Of a DNA stretch of 64,000 nucleotides, positions 34,509 through 46,400 are shown one piece after another. Below the pieces are notes generated by a model, which saw only the letters and a program-made list of their open reading frames with translations, was not told the origin of the DNA and made no database searches. Positions within the stretch are counted from its first letter, which is position 1, and each line of letters begins with the position of its first letter. Origin of the DNA: Knoxdaviesia capensis. Taxonomy: Eukaryota > Ascomycota > Sordariomycetes > Microascales > Gondwanamycetaceae. The stretch lies in the NCBI GenBank assembly GCA_001510575.1, contig LNGK01000005.1, positions 3,038,574 through 3,102,573 of the forward strand, read 5' to 3'. A program made the translations under genes and the position numbers.

Positions 34509-36077
34509 ATGGCTCCCAACAAGATCATCATCGATACCGACCCGGGTGAGTGACGATAATGACCCCTCTTGCTCTTATCGTAGCGTGGGGTGGTGACTAA
34601 CTCCGGCATACACATATATCCACTAGGCGTCGACGATGTCCTCGCTATTCTTCTGGCTCTGACTGCGAGCCCCGAAGAACTCGAGGTTGCCCTGATCTCA
34701 GTGACTTATGGAAACGTTCCGCTGCAAAGGTCGGTGCTTCCTCATCTCCGGTCCCTGGAACCCGCCGCACGTGCTCTTCACAAAGCATCCATGCTAATCC
34801 ATCACACGTCAAAACTCGCAACTCAATAGCTGTCTCCGTAATGCTGTTGCCCTCTTCCACGTTCTCGACAAGGAGTTGGAATGGAGGAAGTCAACGTCTC
34901 GGCCCGAGGGCTTTCCTTCGTTAAGAGCCAGCAAGCCGGTTGTGGCTATCGGTGCCCGGCATCCGCTAGATGATGATGAACTTCAGGCCGACAACTTCCG
35001 TAAGTGAGAACCTCGCTGAGATTAGAGTGAGCTTTGCATATAGCTCGGATATAGGAAGTGACTGGTGTGAATCTGACCATTCCCGTTTGTACAGACGGTG
35101 CCGATGGCCTTCACGGCGTCCACGAGGAGCACCCGAGTCTGTCGCCCTCGGAGACCTGGATCTCGCTCTTCGATGCTTCCGAGGACATTTCGGTTGATGC
35201 CAGCTGCCACGCGAAGTACTTCACACCCTCCAAGGTCCCGGCCCACAAGGAGATTCTCCGGATCCTCAAGGAGAACCCGGCGGACACTGTGTCTCTGCTC
35301 ACCATCGGTCCCATGACAAATGCCGCTCTGGCTGCTGCTGAAGATCCCGAGACCTTCCTGCGCCTCAAGGAGCTGGTGGTTATGGGAGGAGCCGTGAACG
35401 TGCCTGGAAACATCACCCCGTCTGCGGAGTTCAACACCTACGCCGATACGGTCGCCGCCGCCCGCGTGTTTGCTCTGACCTCGGCCCAGCCTGCCTCGAC
35501 TATGCCGGTCATTGTCGGCCACGAGTCGACTCTCGGCCCGTACCCGACCACTCTGAGCCGGCAGCTCAAGCTCAGCCTGTTCCCGCTCGACATCACGACG
35601 CCGCACCTGCTGACGCGCGAGGTGTTCAGCGCGGCCATCACGCCGGTTCTCGAGGCCGGCAGCCCGCTCGCTAAATGGGTGAACCACTTCCTTGCGCGCA
35701 CGTTCGATAATATCGACACCATGATTGGCCCTGACGAGGAGCCTGGTCTATCCCTGCACGACCCGCTCACCGTGTGGTACATGCTGACGCGCGAAGACCC
35801 GGCCTGGACCCCCGTGCCCGTGCCCGAGGACATCCGTATCGAGACGGCTGGCCAGTGGACGCGGGGAAAGCATGTCGTCGACAACCGCGGACGTAAGCGC
35901 GCCAACGAGATTGTGGCCGAGGTGCTCCAGACGGGCGAGACTGTCACCCTCACTGAGATCCCTGGCGATGAGATGGGCTGGTTGAGCTCGGTGAGAGGCA
36001 ACCGCGTGAACAGAATTGTCGGCTCCCCCGGAAAGGATGTCTTTGCGGGATACCTCATGAACCGCGTGTTTGGATAA
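34509..36077 (+). CDS. Inosine-uridine preferring nucleoside hydrolase family protein
   Basis: Four exons: 34509-34545, 34627-34729, 34830-34999, 35095-36077; 430 aa. Donors are GTGAGT, GTCGGT and GTAAGT; acceptors CTAG, ATAG, ACAG. The family hydrolyses the N-glycosidic bond of ribonucleosides for purine/pyrimidine salvage, using a Ca2+ held by aspartates. The signature DTDPGVDD is at residues 9-16 (split by intron 1). Others: VTYGN near 42, the GADGLHG loop near 104, NITPSAEFN with E215 and N217, H274, and the C-terminal HDPL with H325 and D326, the usual metal/catalytic pair. All expected ligands are visible. It is longer than bacterial relatives (about 310 aa), as fungal members often are. 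Probably cytosolic, since no signal is seen. Substrate preference cannot be read. Converges on LSM8. Confidence 0.92.
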
Positions 36078-36911
36078 AGCGTTCCACCGTCTAGCAAGAT
36101 GTACTGTAATGACTTTTAGATGCTTTGTGTACACTCATGACTTCCCTGGCCCATCAGGCATTCTATGAAAAGATGCAAGATGTTTTGGATTACACGAGCT
36201 TTGGATACGGGAGCAGGACATAGCATATGAATCTTCAAGCACCATGCACATGACCACAAAATGACACTTGGTGTGTCACACTATTTCGCATGCTTGATAA
36301 TGGTGAGCTCTGATAACCACAGATGCTATGTGAAAATGGCGCCGGCCACCGTCCTAATCTATCCAACACCAGCCATGCATGATAATAATCTCATCCCAAA
36401 GTCACCCCGTCCCTACGACAGATAAACGAAGTTCCCGAGAAGCCCGCCATGCACATCCCGTCCAGCTGTCACGGCAGTGCTCGGCGGGCCTTCTCGGATG
36501 AAGCTTGCTGTTGTGTTTTTGGTGGACCTAGGCTATTTTCTGACGGGCTGACGGGCCAGTCCGGACCGAGCCATGTGCGGAGAGAGCAGTCAGTCAGTGC
36601 ACGCCAGGGGATCCGTTTGTAGTTCGGGCCACGATGCGGCAGGACTACGGCAGTTTCTTTCAACCATCTGTCCGCCTGTAGCGAGGGGAAATCTGGAGAG
36701 AGAGAGAGAGAGAGAAATGAGACAAAGGAAAGCAGAACTCCACAAGCAGAGTCTCTGGGGGTATTCCGCCGTCAAAGGTTTTTGGGTTTCTACTCTTGGG
36801 ATTCGATTTCGCTATGGTTCGAGGTCGGGGGATAAGAAAGAAGGTGGGAGGAGACGCAGGGAAAACAAATCGGATGAGTGAGAAAGAGAGAGAGATTGCG
36901 AGTCGGCTCTA
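36078..36911. other. Convergent intergenic region
   Basis: 834 bp between the nucleoside hydrolase and LSM8 stop codons, holding both 3' UTRs. A short (GA)n tract lies at 36694-36714. No gene is seen. Confidence 0.6.
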
Positions 36912-37448
36912 TCACGAGTGTTTCACGCCGCCAATAACGGCTCCCCGGACCTTCTCCCAATTGATGCTGTCGTCGAGCTCTTCGTCGACCAGGCCGACCG
37001 CGCACACGTTGTCCCCGCGCACCAGGTACAGGCCTAGCGGTACTATTGAGGAGGGCTCATCGTCGTCTGCGGCGCGGATCGTCCGTTCCTGGGTGTCTTT
37101 GAGAACCTGTACGGAGCATGGAGAGAAGAGTCAGTTGCCGGTGTGCGTTTGCAAGCTTGTGGCTTGGGTTGCCCCGCCATGGGGCGCCTGTGTTGTTCTT
37201 CTCCAGACTCACCAGATTCGTTGTCTGGTCAGCGGCAACGAGAGTGCCAACGAGAACGCGAGAGTCGGCTGTGATGATTAACACTTTCTCTACAAGCATC
37301 ACGCAAAAGACGGATCAGTAAAGGTTTCGCTCCTCAAGGGTTGGTGTGCGCGCGCAGGTGATCGATTACAGAGCCGGGCGAGTTGGGCGGGGGGGGAAGG
37401 GTGGTGATGATGCCACTCACTATTCAAGTATCCTCCCAGTGTCGCCAT
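36912..37448 (-). CDS. LSM8: U6 snRNA-associated Sm-like protein LSm8
   Basis: Three exons on the minus strand: 37448-37421, 37289-37213, 37106-36912; 99 aa. Donors GTGAGT and GTGAGT; acceptors GTAG and ACAG. LSm8 is the subunit that makes the LSm2-8 ring nuclear; the ring binds the U-rich 3' end of U6 snRNA for splicing. The Sm1 part spans residues about 8-40 (KKVLIITADSRVLVGTL, then DQTTNLVL). The acidic DDDEPSSIVPLGLYLVRGD (49-67) is highly typical of LSm8, with Sm2 residues R65 G66 D67 that contact RNA. Length matches the family (about 95-110 aa). The 28-nt first coding exon encodes MATLGGYLN; the start fixes the usual short N-terminus. Confidence 0.95.
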
Positions 37449-39304
37449 CTTGAACGGATAAGCAACGTAGGATTTTGGAATCAGCTAGCTCAGCATGGGT
37501 AAAGGGAAGACTCGAGAAAGAATCAGCGGTTGGAATTGCTGAAGCTCGACCTTAGCTATGGCTCCAAAAAAAGAAATTAAACAAAAAAAAAAAAGGGCTT
37601 CACCAGCGCAGGCCTACCAAAAAGTATCACAGCAAAAACACATCGAGGCGCTAAACCAAATTCGGGGCTCGTTATATAAGCGGGATATTTAGGGGTTGGC
37701 CAACCCTAATGTGACTATCTTTAGGGCTAGGGTTCTGGGGTTTTGGCCCGATTGTGTTTTGATTTACGTCTTCTATCTTCTATTCATTCCCCAGCAACTG
37801 AAGGCCGGTAGGGGGACGTTAAAGAGAGCTGCATCATGGGATTTCTACGCTGAAGAGTGGTGGTTTATTCTAACTTGAGGCATTTCCTTACTTGATTAAT
37901 TGACTTGAATCTCTCATTTATTGGATGATCGTGGCCAACTGGTTGAACAGTGCCGATCTTGCTGTCGTAGCGAAGTTCTGGTGGAAAATTTGATCCGCTT
38001 GACGAACTTGTCTAACTCTTAGTCCAACCTCCAGGTTGTTGAAGCTCAGATACATGAAACTCTAAAGGCGCGGCAAGTGTTCGTGATCCTACACGCCCGA
38101 GTACCCGGGGGGGATACCGGGCGCACTGAGAGTCCGCGCAAATCCGAGGGTTAGGGAGAGATTCCTTGAGTCTTCCCACTTTCGGTCGACGTGCAGTGTC
38201 AGCCTCATTTTGAAACCCGGCCTTCGTCAAGAGTTGGTGGTTGAGAGAATCAGTGTTCCGGATCTAGCGAAACCTCCAGCAAGACGCAGAAACATCCATC
38301 TGAAGCCGCTCTGGCTCTGGAAATTGGAAGAGCAAAGAAGCCGACTCTCTCATCTATTTCTCGCGGCGGCGGGCCAGCGGTTTTCCTCTCTCTCTCTCTC
38401 TCCCCCCCCCCTCGTTTATCTGGCTCGATCCAGAATAAAATGCCCGTAAGAGATGCGCGGTGCGTCTGCCACTCATCTTACGTCTCTGGCACACAGCCAG
38501 CGCCGATCCATGCGGACTGCTGTCACATCCTCCGTCCAAGATATCCATGATGGAAGCGTAAGCACGTGGAGCCGTGCGGGAGCTCCAGACCACTTCTCTC
38601 AAGGAATCTGGACCTCCAGAACTGCACACGCAGCGAGTGTGTCGACTCTCGAGTGTTCGATCGCGTGCACCGGCCCTACGCAAAGCTTTGGCACTCGCTG
38701 ATACACACCGGACAGGCAGTCGGCTGCAGATTCCCGTGAAGGCTAATATTTGCAGCTCCACCGACTCTGGACGTGCGGCATCCACCAAGATTGGCAGAAT
38801 CTGGCTGCTGCGCAGACTCACACCAAAGACGGGCCACTCGACCTGCACGTCTAAGATTAAGAAGAGATCCAGCTAATCTTAGTGCTGCGTTCGTTCTCTC
38901 TGGGAACAAGGGGGGGTCCTGGTCTGAGCAAGGAGAGCCAAAAAACCTTGTCTGTGGCCCCTCTTTCCTCTAACACTCAGACGTCTCGAGTTTCACATGA
39001 AACACCAGCAAACCTTTGCTCTCTCTCGCTCTCTCTCTCTCGCTTGCTCTCTTTCGCGTTCTCTCTGCTTGAGACACCCCGGCCGGCCAACAGTGTGGCC
39101 AACGAGAGAGGGCGGGCGTTGTACGGGATATGGGAGGGAAACCCCAGACAAGAGAAAGCCAGAGAGAAAAAGGGGAGCCAAGATCGTGGGAGAGGAGAGA
39201 GGCAAGTTCATGCGGTCTCCTGAAGACAACACAGACACAGGCCGGCCACACTTGTCACATCGGTCCAGAGTGCCACTGTGGCTGTAGCGGTTTCCTCCTA
39301 CCAT

Positions 39305-39329
39305 GTACTGTACTGTACTGTACAGTACT
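39305..39329. repeat. (GTACT)n pentanucleotide repeat with palindromic end
   Basis: Three GTACT units, then GTAC and AGTACT, so the repeat turns into its own reverse complement. Same unit as the array at 23281, in opposite orientation. Confidence 0.93.
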
Positions 39330-40348
39330 CTATCTCGGCTCGTTGGCTTTGGCCCAAAGGCCGGACTCAAGAGTGAAGAGGCTTTGTTCTATTTTCTATT
39401 CTTCACCCTTCTCTCAACTCGCTCTGTCCCACGTCGACGTTACATCAACCAGACAAAGTAAGAAAGCTCGAGCTTTTCCCACCGCCCTGGAGACAACCAC
39501 AGTAGTACACGGCTTCAGGATGGAAGGAATATCGGATACCACCCAGGATGATTTCATGGGGTGGAAAAAAGAGAGCTGGCCCTCTCTCTCTCTGTCTGTC
39601 TCTCAAGAAGCCAGAAGTATCTTGGCCGGATTGTGCCCCTTTGCATCGTAGATACCGAACCCTATCTTGTATCACACACACTCTCCCACTCTATCTCCCC
39701 GCGCTTCCTCTTACACTTCACACACACCCCCCAAGGAGAACAGCAGAACGCCAGCCAGAAAAGGCCCAGATCCCCCCCGGCTCCGGCTGGACCCCCCGAA
39801 ACGCTCTTACATACAGTCGACATCTGGCCGGTGTCCACATTGTGCGATCCGTGTACCATACTCTTGCTCTTCCGCCCACTCTGGGACCTTGCTCCCTCAG
39901 TCCCTGGCACGCCAGACGAGCACCCACCCACCGCCATCACTCAGAGTCCATCCTGTTCGTTCTCATTCTCCCGTTTTCATTCTCTCTCTCTCTCCCTCTT
40001 TTTCTCTCTGCCTCTGCTTCTCGATACCATCACGACCTCTTCATTCTGACCATCTGGCCGTGTGATGGGAATCCGAAAATAAAGACAAATCCGTCGGAGG
40101 GCCGTCATGATCCTATTCATTCTTTAGGGGGAATTCTTTTTCTCTTCTTCTTCTTCTTCTTCGTTTTTCTTCTTCATGGACTCTCATTAAACTTCCGTTC
40201 TTTTTTATATCTTCTTTTCTTTTTCGTGAGTTCCCTGGTGGTACACGACCCATAGATTGGGACCTTTTTTGTTTTTGTTTTTATTACTTGCTTCTTATTC
40301 ACACATACACGCCCCAACGTTCGAACTTTATAACATCGCCGCCGTCTA

Positions 40349-40351
<3 letters not shown>

Positions 40352-40387
<36 letters not shown>
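40352..40387. repeat. (AC)18 microsatellite in the leader of the large gene
   Basis: Uninterrupted AC repeat ending 64 bp before the ATG at 40452, so probably in the 5' UTR. Confidence 0.97.
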
Positions 40388-40389
<2 letters not shown>

Positions 40390-40451
40390 CCTCCCGCTCC
40401 GCCGTTGACCGAATCCGGATCCGCCGCCGGCCGCCGTTGCTGCTCGCCGTC

Positions 40452-43400
40452 ATGGTCGTCCAGGCCAACTCGGAGGCGCTGGTGTCGGCCTTCGTGTTCG
40501 GTCTCGTGGTGAACGCCGCGTCGGCTGCCGTGCTCCTCGTCGCCCGCAGCGGCCATGGCTCGTCTCTCTTCCGCGACGGCCAGAGGCTGGTCCTCTCCAT
40601 CTTCTCGACATCAGCCGCCCTGTGGGCGCTGGTTGCCTTTGTCTCGTCGCTCGTCGACTCGCCGTCCGGGTGCCAGACCGTGGTTGTGCTCTCGTCGTCG
40701 GCCGACCAGATCGCCCGCGTCGCCCTCGTGCAGTACCTCTTCTGGGCCATCTCCGGAGCCGCCACGGCGTCGACTCCCGCCCAGAAGGGACTCGCTCTCC
40801 AGACCGTTGTCCCGCAGCTGCTCATTGTCGGCCGCTTCGCCCTCGGCGCCGCCTTCATCGGATTTCAGCGCCCGCAGTTCGCCCCCGTGTGCGTCTCGTC
40901 CAACGCGATGATGTCTCTCGGAATCGCCCTGGTGATTGTCGATTTTGTGCTGGTCGCCATGCTTGGTGCCCGCACGTTCATGTCCGGCACCATGCAGTCG
41001 ATGCAGAACGGCAAGGGCAAGGGCCTCGTTCTGACGTCCCTGGCCTTCGCTGCATGGACCGGAGTAAGTCATTCTCGGTGATGGGCCGAGCGATACGCCC
41101 CGGTGCGTGTGCGAATCACCCCGGCTAACCATTCAACGTGTCCTGTCTAGGCGAGTGTGCCCATGTTCATGGGTGCGCAGTCGATGGGCCTGCTTCTCCG
41201 GACTGCCCTGCCGGCCAGTGCGCTGATCTTCCTTTTTGGTGAGTCGTTCTCCAGCTATCCGTTTTGGCCCGGAAGACCACACGCCCCTAACATGCACCAC
41301 GCACATATGCAGCCATCCTGGCCATCTTCAACGGCAGCCTTCTCGGGTCGGGCGCCCGCCAGATGCCCGCCGAGGCCCTCTCTCCCCGCCTCGACAGCCG
41401 CGACCTCTCCACGGCCGACTCCAACTACCCGCCCATGCACTACGAGGACCTCAAGGTCCAGGAAGCCATGGAGCAGCCGCGCGCCGCGCCTCTCCCCCCC
41501 GTGCCGGCGACTCTTGGCGGATCCGGCCACAGCAACGTCATGCCGGCCGACAGCTCCGATCCCACGGGCACGTTCGGCCGTGCCGCCGCCGCCGCCGCCG
41601 GTTCCGGCCAGGGCGGGGCCGCAGCCTTTGGCGTTGGCGGCGGTGCCGTTGTCGGCAAGCTGTTCCCGCCTCTGCGCGCCGAGGCGGACGATGCTTCGAC
41701 GAAGCGCTCCATGAGCGCCCGCGGCAACTCGGTGCGCCCGCGCAAGAACATGGCCGCCGGGGGCCGCCCGCTGATCTCGCGCCCCATCATCAACGAGTCC
41801 GACGGCCAGAACCCGCTCGACAAGATCCCCACCATCGACCTGGAGACGGCCACCCGCAACGAGCGCGAGCGCCGCGACATCATGGCCGCCGCCAGCCGCG
41901 CCTCCCGGCTGGTCGAGCCCCGCCCGGCGCCCAAGCCGCCGGCAGCCGCCGAAGTGGCGCGCGCCAACTCGGCCAGGAGCATCCGGCGCAAGCAAGTCGA
42001 GTCCATGGCCGAGCGCCGCACCGAGATCCCGCCCACCGCTGCCGACGCCCTCTACAGCGTCCTGTCGCCCGCCGCCATGACCACCTCGTCCCAGCTGTCT
42101 CCCGCCGTCGATGAGAACCTCCGCCGCCGGTCTCCGCGCGCCTCGCCCGGCATCCCCATGGACTCGCCCACGGCCGAATGGATCGGATCTCCCGCCTGGA
42201 GAGAGAGCGGTCTGACTCCCGCCCCGCAGACCAAGCCCGAGTCGATGTTGGTGCCTGCGGCTGCTGCTGCTGCTGCGGCTGCTGCTGCTGCGGTTCCGGC
42301 TGCCCTGGAGCGCGCGAACAGCAACGCCAGCACTAACACAACCACCACCATGTCCAACGTTGCCGCTCGCGCCATGGCGGCCCCGGCCCCGACTCCGGCC
42401 CCGGCCGCGGCCCCCGTCGGCCTCGCGCCGTCGCAGTCGGTCAAGACCACCATCCGCCCGTCCCGCCAGCGCCCGCCCTCGGTCAACGACGAGCCCGCCG
42501 GAAAGGCCCCCGTGCTGAACCGGCCGGCCGCCGGTCTCCCGGCCAACCCGCGCGCCGTTGCCCTCCGCAAGCTCGCAGCCGAAGCCGGCGCCCAGCGCGA
42601 CCAGACCGTCATGTTCGTCAACAACATCCAGTACAACGACCCCCGCGGCGTGCAGAACATTCTGGACGGTGCCGCCAGCAAGGCCGCCCAGAAGGCCAAG
42701 GCCGGCGACGGCGACGGCGGCCTGCCGCGCACCGCGTCGATCGTCCACCGCCCGCGCCCGTTCCCGCGCAAGGACACCAGCGACCGCAGCATCTTCCCGT
42801 CGGAGCCGTCGCCGGCCACGCCCGGCCACAAGCGCACCAAGTCCGGCACCTCCGTGGCCAGCCGCAAGTCGGTGCTGCGCTCGTCGCCCGGCAGCCCGAC
42901 CCAGCTGCCGCCGCTGCCCATGCCGCCGCCGCCGCCGCCGCCGCGCAGCGCCGGAAACCCGCTCCGCCCGCAGCCCAACAACACCAAGAGCATGACCTTT
43001 GAGGAGAAGATGACGCTCCTGTTCCCCGCCGCCGGAGGCGCTGGCAACCAGCGCGCCGGCGGCGGCGACGTCCCCGAGATGCCGGCGCTGCCGCCGCCGT
43101 TCGCCGACGACTCCGGCTCGGAGTACGGCTCGGACGCCGAGCGCACTCTGGCCCGCAAGGCCAGCAAGGCGTCCCAGCAGTCGACCAAGACGTCGGAGCG
43201 CACCCCGAGCATCGTCGAGATTGGCAGCGGCCCGCGGTCCACCCAGCAGGGCTGGACCAACAACAAGAACACGCGCAACACGTCCAAGTTCAGCGAGGAC
43301 ACCTTCACCGTGGCCGACGAGGTTGGCCAGACCTGGCTGCCGGGTCTGCTGCTGGACGGCCAGGCTCGCGAGCAGCAGCCGGCGCCGCTGCCGCCGCCGC

Positions 43401-46400
43401 CGCCGCCGGTCGACGGATCCAAGCGTCGGTCTTCGCCGGTGCTGCCGGCCGACGCCATATCGGAGTGGAACGACAACGATGACGAGGTCACCACCAACTG
43501 GGGCTCGGTGCACTCGCCGGCCCGGGCCATTGACATGATGCAGATGCGCCGCGGCCCGCGCGAGACCTTCATCGGCGCCAAGAACCCCGAGCCGGTGCCG
43601 CCGCTGCCGGCCATGGCTCTCGGCAACGTCGCCGCCGCCAAGTCCGACGCCGCCTCCACGCGCGGCCACAGCCACAGCGGCAGCATGGACAGCGTCGACA
43701 GCCAGGGCCGCGCCTGGCACCACCGCGTCGGCGACGAGTGCCCGAGCTTCTCCGAGCGCGGCGAGAACACCCGCGCGCGCAAGATGCCGCCGCCCACGCC
43801 GCTGCTGCTCGGCACGCAGGCCATGCGCCAGACCACGGTGATTGTGCGCGCCGCCCAGCCGTCGCCGCTGGAGTCGCCGTCGGCCGCGCTCAGCGTCATC
43901 CAGCAGCAGCTGCAGAGGCTGGAGCGCGAGAACGAGGCCCTGTCGCACAAGGTGCGCCGCGTGTCGGCGCTGAGCGACGGCAAGCGCCAGACCCTGCTGC
44001 AGAGCCTCGAGATGGAGATGGGCCAGCAGGAGACGCGCTGGATCGACATGCACCAGGAGCTCGCGCGCCGCAGCCTGTCAACCGTGGCCACCGAGAGCCC
44101 GCGCTCGCGCCCGCCGTCGCTGATGAGCCGTCTGGTGGCCGCCGTGTCCGGCAGGGACAGCTCCCGCGGCAGCATCTCCGCCGAGCGCCGCGCGTCCCGC
44201 CGCCAGAGCCGCACCACGCAGGCGCCGGCGGCCGCCGACAGCGACAGCTTCAACCTCGACGACGAGGACTACGACACCATCGTGATCGGCCAGCGCGCCG
44301 ACCGCCGCAGCACCACCGGCCAGGCCGCGGCCCTGACCATGGGCCAGATGCGCAGCCCCACGCCGCCCGAGTCGGAGGCCGAACTGTCGGAGTCGTCGGA
44401 GAGCGAGCTCCCGGAGCTTCGCCACGCCAAGTCCGAGACACTGCGGTCGCACAAGCTGTTCCGCCTGTGGACCGCCCCCTCGCGTGTTTCCCCAGCAACG
44501 TCGTCAGCCGCTGGGCGTCTGTGGACTGCGCCGGCGCCCAGCGCTCGGAGGTCCGGCGCGTGGTCGCCGTCCCTGTCGGAGCTTTCGGCCTCCGGCTTTG
44601 ACGCCGACGGCGCGAACGCCCGCCGCCCGCGCACTGTGGGCGTGGCCCTGATGCAGCTTCGTCTGCCCTCTCTCGAGAGCGAGCAGCTGTGGCAGCCCAA
44701 GTCCAAGAACGCAACGAGGTCGTGGAGTGTTGCCGACGGTCTCTGGAATGCTCCCACCAGCCACCACCGCCGCAACAGCGTCATCCAGGACACCACCGCC
44801 GACAAGTCTACCGTCGCTGTTATCACCACCACCTCCACCACCTCCGACAAACCCGCCCGCCCCGTCACTCTTCGCCCGCCCCGCCGCAGCCGCCGCATGA
44901 CGCTTCTGCCCGACATCGTCGAGAACCCCGAGCCCCTGCCCGACAAGCGCGATACTCTCGGCATCTTCCAGTTCCCGTGGGGAGAGCGATCCGACACCGC
45001 AGCCGTGCCCATGGCTCCCGCCGGCCGCCCCGGCGCCGCCCGCACCTTCATGGCCATGCCCGGCACGATGAGCAGCGGCGGCAGCCGCCCGGCCGCCATC
45101 AACGCCGCGCTCGAGGCCCGCGCCCGCCGCCTGGAGCAGGAGGAGCTTGAGAGCAGCGCCGAGGCCACCTCGTCGTTCTTCGAGGACTACGAGGAGGAGG
45201 CAGAGGGCGACAACTTCCTGGACAGCGACGAGGACGAGAGCGGGGACGAGAGCGAGGACGATAACGGCCGCCGCCGCAGCGGTGGCGACGCCGACTTCGA
45301 CGAGACCACTCTCCGCGACATTGCCACCCTGCTCAAGTCCACCAACATCCCGTCCAAGCTCAGCCTGCTTCCCCCGCCCTACCCCCCGGCTGCCGAGCAG
45401 GCCGCCGCCGGTCGCAGCTTCGCGGTCGAGGACGGCAACGATAGCGACGACGAGGACTACGACTACGACTACGAGAACAACGAGTCGCGCCCCTCCAGCG
45501 AGTACCACTCGTCCATCATCGTCGCCATCGACGAGAGCGTGTTCCCTCTGCCCCCCGCTGCTCCGGCCGCCGCCGCCGCTGCCGCTGCCGCCATGCTGTG
45601 GACGTCGGAGGACCGCACTTCCGGCCCCGTGTCCGGCTCGCTGCCGCAGCCCGACGCCAACACCTGGGCCAGCTATATCGAGGCCCCGGCCCCGCGCGCC
45701 GTGGTCCGCGCCGACACCGACGCTCCCCTCCCCTCCCTCTCCAGCTCCAAGATGTGGTCCACCCGCATGCTGTGGAAGCCGGTGGTGCACACCGTCGTCC
45801 CCGCCCCAGGATCCCTCCCGGAGCCGTCGGCCCGCGCCTGGGCCGGCTACATCGAGGCCCCGGCCCCGCGCGCCGCCATCCGCGTCGACAACGACGCCCC
45901 GCTCCCGACCCTCACCAGCACCGAGATGTGGTCCACCCGCGCCCTCTGGACGCCGGTGTTCCGCATCTCCGTCCCCGCCCCCGGCTCTCTCCCGGAGCCG
46001 TCGGCCCACACCTGGGCCGGCTACATCGAGGCCCCCGCCGCGCGTGCCGGCGTCCGCGTTGGCACCGACGCTGCCCTGCCCACCCTCGCCAGCACCAGCA
46101 TGTGGGCTGCGGCGCGCCCCGAGGCCCCCATGGTCGCCGCCACCGGCATGTGGGCGTCGCGCCAGTGTGCCCCGCGTCTGTGGACTCCCCCGGCGTCCCC
46201 GGCGTCCCACCGCATGTCGGGCCTGTTCGTTACCCGCGGCCACGGCCACTCGGCCCGTGACATCCCCGACGCCAACCCGGCTGCCCTGCACATCGAGCGC
46301 AAGCCGCGTGCCTCGGCCGCGCTGCCGCTGCCGCTGCTGCAGTCGGCTGCCCTCTGGGCGCCGGCCAAGCCGGCGTCCGAGCAGCCCAACTGGATCGCGG

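Larger units (their letters stand above)
37449..40451. other. 3-kb upstream region of LSM8 and of the large membrane protein gene
   Basis: No gene is supported. The left part is the LSM8 promoter. From about 38.9 kb the plus strand becomes C/T-rich with TC runs (38390-38408, 39005-39075, 39960-40020) and a TCT repeat (40142-40164), consistent with a long 5' leader for the plus-strand gene at 40452. It contains the (GTACT)n repeat and the (AC)18 microsatellite. Confidence 0.6.

Noticed and set aside
41255..44053. 932-codon antisense frame
   Set aside because: Shadow of the GC3-rich giant gene on the plus strand, whose splice sites, start and protein features are convincing.
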